Notes: generated by a model not told the origin, from the sequence alone. 64,000 bases of DNA from Orientallactaga sibirica (GCA_036365145.1 JAEOAD010000888.1:3699501-3763500); one strand, 5' to 3'; shown: positions 12,776 to 25,060, counted from the stretch's first letter. Numbers and translations: made by a program.

Positions 12776-12935
12776 TTTTTCGAGGTAGGGTTTCACTTTG
12801 GTCCAGGCTGATCTGGAATATAGTCTTAGGGTGACCTCGAACTCACAGTGATCCTCCTACCTCTGCCTCCCAAGTGCTGGGATTAAAGGCATGCGCCACC
12901 ACACCAGGCTTCTTCTTCTTCTTTTTTTTTAACTT

Positions 12936-14199
12936 GTTTTATTGACAACTTCCATAATTACAGACAATAAACCATGATAATTCCGTCCCCTCCCCCACTT
13001 TCCCCTTCTTGTCCACTTTCCATCATGTCCCTTCCCTCTCTCCATTAGTCTTTTTTTGATTGTTTGTTTTTTTTTTGTTTTTTGTTTTTCAAGGTAGGGT
13101 CTCACTCTAGCCCAGGCTGACCTGGAATTCACTCTGTATTCTCATGGTGGCCTCGAACTCACAACTCTTCTTCTACCTCTGCCTCCTGAGTGCTGGGATT
13201 AAAGGTGTGCGCCACCAAGTCCATCTTAGTCTCTCTTTTTATTTTTTATTATTTTTTTGGAGAGAGAGACAGAGAGAGAGAGGAAGACAGAGTTGGGCGC
13301 GCCAGCAGTGTCTCAGCTGCTGCGAACGAAATCCAGATGCATGCGCCCCCTTGTGGTCAAGTGCAGCATTGCGCCCTTGCGTCACTTTGCATCTGGCTAA
13401 ACGTGGGACCTGGAGATTGGAACCAGTGTTCTTAGGCTTAGGAGGCAGGCGCCTTAACCCCTAAGCCATCTCTCCAGTCCTTAGTCTCTCTTTTATTTTG
13501 ATGTCATCATCTTTTCCTCCTATTATGAGGGTCTTGTGTAGTAGTACTAGGCACTATGAGATCATGGATATCGAGGTCAATTTGTTTGAACGATTGCACT
13601 ATATGCAATCCTACCCTTCCTTGGGCTCTTACATTCTTTCTGCCACCTCTTCTGCAATGGACTGTGAGCCCTGGAAGGTGTGATAGAGATGTTTGAGTGC
13701 TGAGCACTTCTCTGTCACTTCTTCTCAGCACCTTTTGGGCCATCCCAGAGGTCACCGCCATCTGAAAAGAGAAGCTTCTCTGTACAAAAGTGAGAGTAGC
13801 ATTAATATATGGGTATGAACATTAAGAAAAGTGCTTACAAGCTGGGCGTGGTGGCACATGCCTTTAATCCCAGCACTTGGGAGGCAGAGGTAGGAGGATC
13901 ACCAAGAATTCGAGGCCACCCTGGGACTACATAGTGAATTCCAGGTCAGCCTGAGCTAGAGTGAGACCCTACCTCAAAAAAAACAAAAAACAAAAAACAA
14001 AAAAAAGAAAAGAAAAGAAAAACAGAAAGAAAAGTGCTTATAGAGCAGTTTGGTGAGCATAATATATGCATTTAGCCAGACACCAGCAGACATTACATCC
14101 CTAGGGCCCATGACTTCCCCGTCATAGTATCAGGCATCTTTTCCCTCCCATGGAGTGGGCCTCCAGTCCAATTAGAGAGCAGTTGATTTCCCTCATATT
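12936..14199 (-). mobile_element. L1 3-prime end, truncated, with three SINE insertions
   Basis: The L1 tail word ttattgacaacttccataat is at 12950, and the 3-prime UTR continues to about 14199. It is interrupted by a B1-like SINE (about 13052-13227, antisense), a long tRNA SINE (about 13236-13480, antisense) and a sense B1 (13838-13985). The sense B1 is flanked by copies of agaaaagtgctta. The 14104-14199 end is part of a later tandem duplication. Confidence 0.88.
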
Positions 14200-14944
14200 T
14201 CCCTATTTCTTTTGTGCATTGCTTTCCTTCTTTCTCCTGCTCTCTTTATAGATGTTCCCTTCACTTCTTTGGCTCACATGGGTCTCCAAAATTCATGTTA
14301 ATTCTAGAAGGATGCCCTACCTTCCTGTCAAGCAACTCTTTCTTCAAATATTTTATTCATTTATTTATTTGATTTTTAAATTTATTTATATTTATTTTTG
14401 TTTTCCGAGGTAGGGTCTCACTCTAGCTCAGGTTGACCTGAAATTCATTATGTAGTCTTAGGGTGGCCTTGAACTCTCAGTGATCCTCCTACCTCTGCCT
14501 CCTGAGCGCTAGGATTAAAGGCATGCCTGACTCTTTTTTTTGTTTTGTTTTGTTTTTGTTTTTCGAGATAGGGTCTCACTCTAGCTCAGGCTGACCTGGT
14601 ATTCACTATGTAGTCTCAGGGTGGCCTCGAATTCATGATGATCTTTCTACCTCTGTTTCCCTAGTGCTGGGATTAAAGGTATATACCACCATGCCCGGCT
14701 CATTTATTTATTTGAGAAAGAGAGGGAGGGAGGGGGAGAGAGAGAAGAAGGAAGAGACAGATAGAAAGAAAGAGAGAGAAAGAGTGGGCACACCATGGCA
14801 TCCAGACACATGCACCATCTTGGGCATCTTGGCTTATGTGGGTACTGAGGAATTGAACCTGGATCCTTAGGCTTCACAGGCAAGCACCTTTACCACTAAG
14901 CCACCTCTCCAGCCACAACTGTCTTCAAATTCCAAATCCTTGGG

Positions 14945-14983
<39 letters not shown>

Positions 14984-15892
14984 TTGGAAAAGAGAGTCAG
15001 AGAGAAAGAGAGAGAATGGGCACACCAGAGCCTCTAGCCACTATAAATGAACTCCAGACGCAGGGCCCATGACTTCCCGTCATAGTATCAGGCATCTTTT
15101 CCCTCCCATGGAGTGGGCCTCCAGTCCAATTAGAGAGCAGTTGATTTCCCTCATATTTACCTATTTCTTTTGTGCATTGCTTTCCTTCTTTCTCCTGCTC
15201 TCTTTGTAGATGTTTCCTTCACTTCTTTGGCTCACATGGGTCTCCAAAATTCATGTTAATTCTAGAAGGATGCCCTACCTTCCTGTCAAGCAACTCTTTC
15301 TTCAAATATTTTATTCATCTATTTATTTGATTTTTAAATTTATTTATATTTATTTTTGTTTTCCGAGGTAGGGTCTCACTCTAGCTCAGGTTGACCTGAA
15401 ATTCATTATGTAGTCTTAGGGTGGCCTCGAACTCTCAGTGATCCTCCTACCTCTGCCTCCTGAGCGCTGGGATTAAAGGCAGGCCTGGCTCTTTTTTTTT
15501 GTTTTTGTTTTTCGAGATAGGGTCTCACTCTAGCTCAGGCTGACCTGATATTCACTATGTAGTCTCAGGGTGGCCTCGAATTCATGATGATCTTTCTACC
15601 TCTGTTTCCCTAGTGCTGGGATTAAAGGTATATACCACCATGCCCGGCTCATTTATTTATTTGAGAAAGAGAGGGAGGGAGGGGGAGAGAGAGAAGAAGG
15701 AAGAGACAGATAGAAAGAGAGAGAGAGAGAGAGTGGGCACACCATGGCCTCCAGACACATGCACCATCTTGGGCATCTGGTTTATGTGGGTACTGAGGAA
15801 TTGAACCTGGATCCTTAGGCTTCACAGGCAAGCACCTTTACCACTAAGCCACCTCTCCAGCCACAACTGTCTTCAAATTCCAAATCCTTGGG

Positions 15893-15939
<47 letters not shown>

Positions 15940-16019
15940 TTGGAAAGAGAGAGTCAGAGAGAAAGAGAGAGAATGGGCACACCAGAGCCTCTAGCCACTA
16001 TAAATGAACTCCAGACGCA
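14104..16019. repeat. Tandem duplication of about 0.96 kb
   Basis: Copy 1 is 14104-15062 and copy 2 is 15063-16019. Each unit starts gggcccatgactt and runs through an L1 end, a unique stretch, two B1-like SINEs, a tRNA/ID SINE and part of a second tRNA/ID SINE, ending cagacgca. The copies differ by scattered single bases and by small length changes in simple repeats, so the duplication is young. It lies in intron 6. Confidence 0.95.
14340..14915 (-). repeat. B1, B1 and tRNA/ID SINE in duplication copy 1
   Basis: Antisense B1-like copies lie at about 14385-14530 and 14538-14698, and a tRNA/ID SINE at 14699-14915. A partial tRNA/ID SINE with a long ATTT run follows (14940-15062). The same set recurs in copy 2 at about 15345-15490, 15495-15655, 15656-15870 and 15895-16130; there the last SINE is complete. 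Confidence 0.88.
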
Positions 16020-16139
16020 TGCACCACTTTGTGTATCTGCCTTTACATGGGTACTAGGGAATCAAACCTGGGCCCTTTGGCTTTGTAGGAAAGTGCCTTA
16101 ACCATTAAACCATCTCCCATCTCTCCAGCCCTCAAATTC

Positions 16140-16213
16140 CAAATTCTTGCAGAGCATGGTGGTGCACACTTTTTTTTTTTTTGCTTTTTATTTATTTATT
16201 TGAGAGCAACAGA

Positions 16214-16260
<47 letters not shown>

Positions 16261-16515
16261 ATGGGTGCACCAGGACCTTCAGCTATTGCAAACGAACTCC
16301 AGATGCATGTGCCACTTTGTGCATCTGGCTTAAGTAGGTACTGGGAAATCAGACCTCGAACTGGGGTCCGTAGGCTTCACAGGCACTAAGCCATCTCTCC
16401 AGCCCCGGTGCACACTTTTAATCCCAGCACTTGGGAGGCAGAGGTAGGAAGATTGCCATAAATTTGAGGTCACCCTGAGATTAAATAATAAATTCAAGGT
16501 CAGCTTGAGCTAGAT
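16140..16515. repeat. B1 (+) split by an inserted tRNA/ID SINE (-)
   Basis: The B1 starts at about 16145, breaks at ggtgcacactttt (16160-16172), and resumes after the SINE at 16408 with the same word. This is a textbook target-site duplication. The inserted SINE (16172-16407) has a long GA run. Confidence 0.9.
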
Positions 16516-16734
16516 TCCCCCCCCCGCCAAATTTGCAAATTCTTATTCAGAGTAGAGATTATGACTGGTCTAGCCTCAGTCAGGGGACCATTCCTGACCA
16601 CTCCATAGATATATGGTTACTGGGAACCATCCCTATTGGTGAGTTAGGCAGTGCATACAGTAGCTTAGCACAGAGCTCTATGTTAAGCAAGCAGAGGCTT
16701 CTTTATTTTTCACTTTTACATTTTTAAATTATTT

Positions 16735-17060
16735 TATTTTAGTTTAGCTTTTCTTTTTTTCTTTTTTGTTTTTTCTACGTAGGGTTTCACTCTAGTCCAG
16801 GCTGACCTGGAATTCACTATGTTGTCTCAGGGTGACCTCAAGCTCATGGCGATCCTCCTACCTCTGCCTCCCGAGTGCTGGGATTAAAGGTGTTCATCAC
16901 ATACCCGGTTTTTATTTTGTTTTTTCAAGGTAGGGTCTCTCTCTAGCCCAAGCTGACCTAGAATTCACTATGTAGTCTCTCAGGGTTTGCCTTGAACTCA
17001 TGGCAATCCTCCTATCTCTGCCTCCTGAGTGCTGGGATTAAAAGCATGCACCACCACACA
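16735..17060 (-). repeat. Two B1-like SINEs in intron 6
   Basis: Antisense copies at about 16760-16910 and 16915-17060. The bases 16520-16730 before them and 17061-17235 after them, up to exon 7, look unique. Confidence 0.85.
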
Positions 17061-17235
17061 CTTCTTTAATTTTGTTTTTGCATTTGTTTATATTTATCTT
17101 TGTTTTCCGAAGAGTAATTTGAGGCAGAGGTGTGGAGTTGGGCTGCTCAAGCCCTGCGTAAAAGTAGATTAGATACTGGAGCAGAGAGGTAAGAAGGGCT
17201 GTATAACTGCATATTATTTTTTCTTCCTTTTCTAG

Positions 17236-17381
17236 TTTGCTGCTGTTCAGTTTTCCTCATCCTACAAAACAGAGTTCACTTTTTTGGATTATGTCAAATT
17301 GAGGGACCCTGATGTTCTACTAGCCAATGTTACACACATGCGTCTCTTGACCAATACCTTTGGTGCCATCAACTATGTCGC
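17236..17381 (+). CDS. Itgal: Itgal exon 7: I domain with the MIDAS threonine
   Basis: The acceptor is ttctag|T and the donor c|gtgagt; 48 codons plus two bases. The product begins [20 protein letters not shown] and ends [12 protein letters not shown]. The threonine at 17350-17352 corresponds to MIDAS Thr206. The segment [11 protein letters not shown] differs from human LLKHVKHMLLL and creates an NVT sequon at 17326-17334. Flanking introns are 4.7 kb each. Confidence 0.97.
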
Positions 17382-18010
17382 GTGAGTTCCCTTTTGAGGA
17401 TATATTGTGTCCATTCATTTGCGCTGTGTGAGGTAGCTCCTTCCAGTTGCATAATATAGGGAATGAACTGATAGGTTCAGGGAGATGCAGTTTACTATAT
17501 GAATGAGCTCAACTGGAGAGTACAGTGTATGTGGCATTAACTTTTCCATTAACTCGAACAAATGTCTGTCCACCCCAGATAAGAGACTAAGGACAGATCG
17601 AAGTAAGGATTCCACCAGTTCAACTTGGTAAATCTATGAGTTAATTGGGGTTACTTACAAGGTATGGGCTAGAGGCTACTTACAGGAGTGTGGGTGACCC
17701 CAAAGTAGCTACATCACCACAAAGTCCCACCTCATCATACTTGATGACCCCATGGAAGCAACATGATGGTGTCCCCCCTTCAATTAGCCTTCCACTTCCT
17801 GTGCACTCCAGCCATTGCTCAACATCACTTACCGGGTTGGGGGAGGGCTAGAGGGGACTAGCACAACTCCCAGGTGAGGGCCTTGTGACCCACTCTCCTC
17901 CATCTACTTGGGAGTGTCACTAGCCCTGTTACCCTTGCCATTACCATAGACCTGGCTATCACTGTGTTGTTTAACTCATGAGTTGCCATGACTCCCTGGC
18001 CAAGATGGCA
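17382..18010. other. Mostly unique intron 7 stretch, possible old LTR
   Basis: No coding exon is seen. The segment at about 17620-17940 loosely recalls rodent LTR-like repeats by its wording, but I cannot name a family. An old degenerate B1 (+) follows at about 18020-18165. Confidence 0.35.
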
Positions 18011-18169
18011 GCACATTGTGCTGGGAGGAAACACTCATACTTCAGCAGTATGGTGACACAACCTGTAATCCTCGCCTTGGGAAGCTGAGGCAGGAGAGCG
18101 GCGTGTTTTTTTTTAAGTTTGAGGCCAATGTTGGCTACATAGTAAGACCCTATCAAAACACAAAAATCC

Positions 18170-18359
18170 AGGCTGGAGAGATGGCTAAGCGGTTAAGGCA
18201 CATGCCTGTGAACCCTAAGGACCCTGGTTTGATTCTCCAGGTCCCATGTTAGCCAGATGTACATGGTGACACATGCATTTGGAGTTCGTTTGCAGTGGCT
18301 AGAGGCCCTGGCGTGCCCATTCTCACTCTTTCTCTCTCTCCCCCCCTCACTGTTTCAAA

Positions 18360-18398
<39 letters not shown>

Positions 18399-18540
18399 AA
18401 ATATTTTTTAAAAATCCAAACTGCCGGACTTGGTGACACACCTTTAATCTCAGCACTCAGGAGGCCACCCTGAGACTACATAGTGAATTCCAGGTTAATC
18501 TGGGATAGAGTGAGACCCTACCTTGAAAAAAAAAGATCTC
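18170..18540 (+). repeat. tRNA/ID SINE and B1-like SINE, sense
   Basis: The tRNA/ID SINE at 18172-18415 shows the sense head ggctggagagatggctaagc and an AAAT tail. A short B1 follows at 18421-18530. The bases 18541-18640 are unique. Confidence 0.88.
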
Positions 18541-18639
18541 CCAAACCTACCTTGAGGAACTTGTGATAGTGGGTGAATGCTTGCAATGCCAGTTACTCAA
18601 GTGACTACGTAGAATGATGTGGGAGGATCTCACGTATCT

Positions 18640-19160
18640 CAATCACATATCTCAATCCTCCTACCTCTGCCTCCCAAGTGTTGGGATTAAGGGTGTGCAC
18701 CACTATGCCTGGATCCCTTAAAACTTTTTTTTTTTTTTGAGAGAGAGGGAGAGGAAGACAGATAGAGATGGGCGCACGAGCAGTCTCTCAGCAGCTGCGA
18801 ACAAAATCCAGATGCGTGCGCCCCCTTGTGGTCAAGTGAGGCTTTGCGCCCTTGCATCACTGCATCTGGCTAAACGTGGGACTTGGAGATTGGAACCACT
18901 GGAGATTAGAACCAGCATTCTTAGGCTTAGGGGGCAGGCGCCTTAACTGCTAAGCCATCTCTCCAGCCCTAAGCCATCTCTCCAACTGCTTTTTTTAATT
19001 TTTTTTTATTTATTAATTTGAGAGAGAAGCCAGAATGGGTGCTCCAGGGCCTCAGCCCTAAGCCATCTCCAGATCCATACCCCCCATCTGGCTTAAAACA
19101 AGCCTCGAGCCGGGATTTTCACAGGCAAGCGTTTAAAAGAAGCCATTCTTAAAACTTTTA
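18640..19160 (-). repeat. B1 fragment, long tRNA SINE and a scrambled ID SINE
   Basis: A B1 half lies at 18640-18715 and a long tRNA SINE at 18722-18970. The stretch 18985-19140 holds words of a tRNA/ID SINE with many internal deletions, possibly a consensus error. Confidence 0.75.
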
Positions 19161-19214
19161 AAGAAGGGCAAGACCCTACTTTGAAAAACAAAAATAAATA
19201 AATAAATAAATAAG

Positions 19215-19331
19215 TAAATAAAATTCTAGCACTTGGGAAGCAAAGGTAATAATATTTCTCTGAGTTCAAGGCCAGCCTTGATTACAGAGTGTATTACAGG
19301 TTAGAGACTGGGCTAAAGTGAGACTCTTCCT

Positions 19332-19378
<47 letters not shown>

Positions 19379-19631
19379 TTCTTCTGGCTATTAAAAAAAC
19401 AAAATTTGGGCTGGAGAGATGCCTTAGCAGTTAAGGCACTTGCCTATGAAGCCTGAGGACTCATGTTCGATTCTCCAGGTCCCACATAAGCCAGATGCAC
19501 AGTGACAAAAGTGTTTAAAGTTATAGAAGGGGTCGTACACATCTGGAGTTCGATTGCAGTGGCTGGAGGCCCTGGCGAGCTAATTCTCTCCCCCTCTCTC
19601 TCACTGTCTTGCATCAAAAAAAGAGAGAAAA

Positions 19632-19678
<47 letters not shown>

Positions 19679-20440
19679 AATTTAAGCCAGGCATGATGGC
19701 CCACACCTTTAGTTCCAGCACTCAGGAAGCAGAGGTAGGAGGATTGCAGTGAGTTCAAGGCCAGCTTGGGGCTGCAAAGTTAGTTTCAGGTCAGCCTGGG
19801 ATAGAGTGAGACCCTATCTCAATAAAACCAAAAATAAAGAATTAAGCTGGGCATGGTGGCTCATGCCTTTAATCCCAGCACTTGGGAGGCAGAGATAGGA
19901 GGAAAAACGAAAAATAACTAAGTAAATAGATAAATAAAAAATAAAATGAACGCACGCCTTTAATCCCAGCACTCGGGAGGCAGAGGTAGGAGGATCGCCG
20001 AGAGTTCAAGGCCACCCTGAGACTACATAGTGAATTCCAGGTCAGCCTGGACCAGAGTGAGACCCTACCTCGCAAAACCAAAAAAAATAAAAAAATAAAA
20101 TGAAATAAAAGAATTTTTAAAAATTAGGGCTGGGATGTAGCTCAGTTGGTGGAGTATTTGTTTAGTATGCATAAGGCCATGGGATCTATCCCCAGCACTA
20201 CATAAAACTCTACTTAGCAAGTGTGAGAACTGTCTGGGTTACATGAGACCCTGTCTCAAAAAGCAAACAAAAAACAAAATTTAAATTTAGAGAAAAGCCA
20301 GGTGGAGCTGGGCATGGTGGCACACACCTTTAATCCCAGCACTTGGAGGCAGAGGTAGGAGGATCACTGTGAGTTTGAGGCCAGCTTGGAGCTACAGAGT
20401 GTGTTCCAGATCAGCCTGGGTTACAGTGAAACACTACCTT
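19215..20440 (+). repeat. Intron 7 sense SINE array
   Basis: In order: a diverged B1 (19215-19332) with a pure A run of about 43 (19333-19376); a tRNA/ID SINE (19409-19680) with an AAAT tail; B1 copies at 19684-19830, 19844-19905 (partial), 19950-20090 and 20308-20440; and an ID/B4-type element at 20127-20270 with the tRNA-like word gtagctcagttggtgg. A short TA run is at 20460-20476. Confidence 0.85.
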
Positions 20441-20499
20441 GGACAACTCCCCAAATACATTATATATATATATATATTTAGGAAAAGATCCCTCTTTTT

Positions 20500-21034
20500 C
20501 TTTTCTTTTCTTTTTATTTATTAGAAACAGAGAGAGAGAGAGGGAGAGAGATATAGAGAGAGGGAGAATGGTGTGCCAGGGCCTCTAGCCACTGCAAACG
20601 AACTCCAGACGCATGCACCACCATGTGCATCTGGCTTACATGGGACCTGGAGAATTGAACCTGAGTCCTTAGACTTCACAGGCATGTACCTTAACTACTA
20701 AGGCATCTCTCCAGCCCTTTTTTGTTTTTTTAAGGTAGGGTCTCACTCTAGCCCAGGCTGACCTGGAATCCACTATGTAGTTCTAGACTGGCCTAGAACT
20801 CACAGTGATCCTCCTACCTCTGCCTCGCAAGTGCTAGGATTAAAGGCTAAGATCCCCCTTATTACAGGGTTATTACTAGTCTGCAGAGGGAGCAATAGTG
20901 GAGCCAGTTACAAGGCTACTGAAAATTTTAGATGAGGAATAATTGTTTGAACCAGGTGGCAGGACCCATGAAAAGGCCTGTAGTCCATATGGAAGGAATT
21001 TGGAATTTTAAATATTTTATTTTTTTATTTGAGT

Positions 21035-21071
<37 letters not shown>

Positions 21072-21585
21072 GGCATGCCAGGACCTCCAGCCATTGCAAA
21101 TTCCAGATGTATGCACCACCTTGTGCATTGGGCTTATATGGGTCCTGGGGAATTGAACCTGGGTCCTTTGGCTTTGCAAACAAGCTCCTTAAACACTAAG
21201 CCATCTTGCCAGCCTGGGAAAAAAATTTTAATTAATTAATTTACAAAGAGAGAGAATATTAGCTTGCCAGGGCCCCTTGCCTCTGCAAACAAACTCCAAA
21301 TGCATACACCACTTGGTGCATCTGGCTTTATGTGGGTACTGGGGTATCAAACCCAGGCTGTCAGGCTTTACACTCAAGTGCCTTTAACTGCTGAGCCATC
21401 TCTCCAGCTCTAAGAGAAACAGTTGCTTTTTGTTTGTTTGTTTTTGTTTTTCAAGGTAGGTCTCACTCTAGCTCAGTCTGACCTGGAATTCACTATGTAG
21501 TCTTAGGGTGGCCTCAAACTCACGGCGATCCTCCTACTTCTGCCTCCCAAGTGCGGGATTAAAGTTGTGTGCCATCTGGCCCAGC
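20500..21585 (-). repeat. Intron 7 antisense SINE array
   Basis: tRNA/ID SINEs at 20500-20717, 21008-21215 (with a GA run) and 21225-21415; B1-like copies at 20720-20845 and 21430-21585. The bases 20846-21007 are unique. Confidence 0.85.
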
Positions 21586-22084
21586 TCTAAGAGAAACATT
21601 TTAAGTCCCAGCTAGAACCATAGGTCTCAACACGTAGTTGTGGGTCAGATGGTTCACACATAGCTGTTTTTCCAGTGACTTTCTCAGAATGTGGCTGTAG
21701 GCAGGACAAGGAAGAGGCACAGGTGCCTCAGCGTATCCAGTATTCAGTTCTGCCTTCTTTCCTTTATGTCACAAGCACTGAGCCAGCACCTGCTCCAGGC
21801 TGAGATCCAGAGATCCAGCAGCAAATGAAATGTAGCTGTTTCCTTGAAGAACTCACCATGATGAGTTGCTCAAGCCAGCCAGTTAACTGCCTTGGCAGAG
21901 CTCTGTGGCAACTGGGTTGTGGGTAGGGAAAGGAGCTGTGCTCCCAGAACGTTTGAAGCCTGGTAGACTGGAGAAGTGCTTTTGCCAAATTGCCAAGGCA
22001 GTGATTTCGTGAGCAGGGTGAGTAGGAAGGTTTTAGGCCCTGGTTTGGGAGGAGTCTCTCACCATCTCCCTTTTCTGGACACAG
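21586..22084. other. Unique intron 7 sequence before exon 8
   Basis: No rodent SINE is seen. The stretch 21765-21880 has the feel of an old L2/MIR-type repeat (gagccagcacctgctcc), but this is weak. The end supplies the exon 8 acceptor. Confidence 0.4.
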
Positions 22085-22217
22085 AACACAGGTGTTCCGG
22101 CCAGAGCTGGGTTCCCGGCCAGATGCTACCAAAGTGCTCATCATCATTACGGATGGGGAGGCCACTGACATAGGCAATATTGATGCAGCCAAAGACATCA
22201 TCCGCTACATCATTGGG
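22085..22217 (+). CDS. Itgal: Itgal exon 8: I domain with the MIDAS aspartate
   Basis: The acceptor is gacacag|A and the donor g|gtatgg; 1 + 44 codons, ending in phase 0. The product [20 protein letters not shown] continues [20 protein letters not shown]. The codon for MIDAS Asp239 is at 22152-22154. Ile at 22170-22172 stands where human has Ser245, beside the metal site. Exon 9 follows after 108 bp, so the two probably splice as a tight pair. Confidence 0.97.
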
Positions 22218-22325
22218 GTATGGAAGCCTGGGTGCTTCTCATCCTCTCTTTATGCTGAGCACTAGGTTCCATTCTCCTTGGACCAAATTCTTCTGACAAT
22301 GACAGGGAACTCTACTCTTTCACAG

Positions 22326-22476
22326 ATTGGAAGGTATTTTCAGACCACACAAAGCCAGGAAACACTCCACAAATTTGCCTCAGAACCCACAGAGGAGTTC
22401 GTAAAGATCCTGGACACATTTGAGAAGCTCAAGAATTTATTCACTGAGCTGCAAAAGAAGATCTATGCCATTGAAG
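22326..22476 (+). CDS. Itgal: Itgal exon 9: C-terminal I domain and alpha-7 helix
   Basis: The acceptor is ttcacag|A and the donor g|gtaagt; 50 codons plus one base. The product starts [20 protein letters not shown] and ends [12 protein letters not shown]. The last helix moves on activation. Glu at 22473-22475 matches human Glu310, the intrinsic ligand for the beta-2 I-like domain, and is kept. Arg-Tyr replaces human Lys263-His264. Confidence 0.97.
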
Positions 22477-22529
22477 GTAAGTGGCAGACTGCAGGAGAGA
22501 GCTGGGAAAATTGAATCTAAAACTTCTCA

Positions 22530-22945
22530 GGAGCCAGGCATGGTGGCATACACCTTTGATCTCAGCACTCAGGAGGCAGAGGTAGGAGGATCACCAGGGG
22601 TTCAAGGCCAGTCTGGGACTACAGAGTAGTCTGGGCTACAGTGAGAACCCTACCTTGACACAAACAAACAAAAAACCTCCCAGGATCCCAGCATAGTGCC
22701 TCATGCGGGTAATCACAGCATTTGGGAAGTAGGAGGATCAAGAGTTCAAGGCCTACCTGGACTATGACACCTTGTTTCAAAAAAAACAAGCTGGTCATGG
22801 TGGTGCACACCTTTAATCCCAGCTCTTGGGAGGCAGAGGTAGGAGGACTGCAATAAATTCGAGGTCTAAGACTACAGAGTGAATTCCAGGTCAGCCTGGG
22901 CTAGAGCGAGACCCTACCTTGAAAAACCAAATAAATAAATAAATG
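22530..22945 (+). repeat. Three sense B1-like SINEs after exon 9
   Basis: Copies at 22530-22675, 22676-22790 (old, diverged) and 22791-22945. The bases 22946-23260 are unique. Confidence 0.82.
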
Positions 22946-23267
22946 AAAAGTACCATCTTCCTCTTAGAGCTCTTGGGGTCGGGGGCTTCAAACTGACCTA
23001 CATCCTGCTGGTGCCATCTGATTCCCTGCAGGATGGCACTGATTTCTTCCTTCTCTTGTTTCCAGTCCCTCACTTTCACGGATCTTAGGCCTTACAAGAT
23101 GGGCAAGCTGGCAAGAGCTAAATGTGAAGGGCCACAGGCAATCTTCCTTGGCCTATAATAGAAGGTTTTTGTTGTTGTTATGAGAAGGTTTTTGTTCCAG
23201 CCAGGACATGGCCTTTGTGTTCAACTGTGGAGCACAGGGTGTACCAGGCAGACCTGCTCAAAATCCT

Positions 23268-23372
23268 TTTTGCTTCTTCTTCTTCTCCTCCTCCTCCTCC
23301 TCCTCCTCCTCCTCCTCCTCCTCCTCCTCCTCCTTCTTCTTCTTCTTCTTTTTTTTTTTTTTTTTTTTTTTT
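23268..23372. repeat. CTT/CTC microsatellite with poly-T
   Basis: CTT units, then about 16 CTC units, then CTT units and a long T run that begins the next antisense B1-like SINE (23375-23515). The leucine- or serine-rich reading frames here are only repeat translation. Confidence 0.92.
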
Positions 23373-25060
23373 TGGCTTTTCGAGGTAGGGTCTCGCTCTA
23401 GCTCAGGCTGACCTGGAATTAACTATGTAGTCTCAGGGTGGCCTCGAACTCATGGTGATCTTCCTACCTCTGCCCCTGAGTGCTGGGATTAAAGGCATGC
23501 ACCACCATGCCCAGCTTATTTTATTTTTTTATTGACAGCTTCCATAATTGTAGACAATAACCCATGGTAATTTCTCCCCCCCACCACTTTCACCTTTGAA
23601 ACTCCACTCTCCATCATATCCCCTCTGTCTCTCAATAAGTCTCTCTTTTATTTTGTGGTCATGATCTTTTCTTCCTATTATGATGGTCTTCTGTAGGTAG
23701 TGTCAGGCAGTGTGAAGCCATGGACATTTTGTGTCTGGGGGAGCACGTTGTAAGGAGTCCTACTCTTCCTTTGGCTCTTACATTCTTTCCACCACCTCTT
23801 CTGCAGTGGACCATGAGCCTTGGAAGGTGTGTTAGAGATGTTTCAGTGCTGAGCACTCCTCTGTCCCTTCTTCTCAGGACCATGGTGCCTTCTGAGTCAT
23901 CCCAAGGTCACTGCCATCTGAAAAGAGAAGCTTCTCTAACCAAAAGTGAGAGTAGCATTAATATATGGGTGTGGACATTAAGAGAAATGCTTACTGGGCA
24001 GTTTGGTGAACATAGTATATACATTTAGCCAGATGCCAGCAGACATTACACCCCTAGGGCTCATAACTACCCCTGTCATAGGCTTTCAGTATCAGAGATG
24101 TATTCCCTCCCATGGAGCGGGCCTCCAGTCCAATTAGAGAGTGGTTAGTTTCTCCCATAACAGACATGCCACTATTGTACCCATTGGCTCATTTGGCCTG
24201 GCTGGCCAAATTTAATGCTTGCAGTGTTCACTGTTGAATATCTTCAATGTGATTTCTCTCTCTCCCATTGAACTGCATGCAGCATAGCTTTTTCCAGCTT
24301 TCTGTCAGCTGGTCCACATGGAGAAGGTTTTCAGCTCAGCTCCAGCAGGATTTCTCAGTGACCTTGCAGCCCAAGTATGAGTCTTCAGCAATAGTGTCTT
24401 ACCATCTATTCCTGGAGGGAAACCAAGGGCCTTGGCAATGGCCTGTAATGTTTTGGGGGTATTAGGGACCTCCCTGGCCAACAACTCACTGAAAGGTATC
24501 CCATCCCTGGCACTGAAAATTTTCTAGTAACAATCTATGGCTTCTGAATGTTCCATTGTCCAAAAAAGTAGGTTTCCATATGACGTATTTATATCCTCTT
24601 AGATTTTGATTAGCCCTCCCTCCACCTTTCCCTTACTCAATCTCTTCCCCTGACCTCACTTAGGCCCTTTCATCCCCATTAATCTGTTTGTCTACTTGCA
24701 TATATACAACACCATCCTATTAAGTACCCCCTCCCTCCCTTTCTATTTCCTTTATATCTCCTTTCTAGCTTACTGGCCTCTGCTATTGAGTTTTTTTTTT
24801 TCCTATTCACATAGAAGTCCAATCATTTGTAGCTAGGATCCACATATGGGAGAGAACATGTGACATTTGGCTTTCTGGGCCTGGGTTATCTCACTAAGTA
24901 TAATCTTTTCCAGATCCATCTATTTTCCTGCAAATTTCATAATTTCATTTTTCTTTATTGCTGAGTAGAACTTCATTGTGTAAATGTGCCATATCTTCAT
25001 TATTCACTCATCATTTGAGGGACATTTAAAAATAAATCTACTTTTAGCTGTCTCAAATAA

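Noticed and set aside
23180..23411. Poly-leucine or poly-serine protein
   Set aside because: It is the CTT/CTC microsatellite and poly-T translated in two frames.
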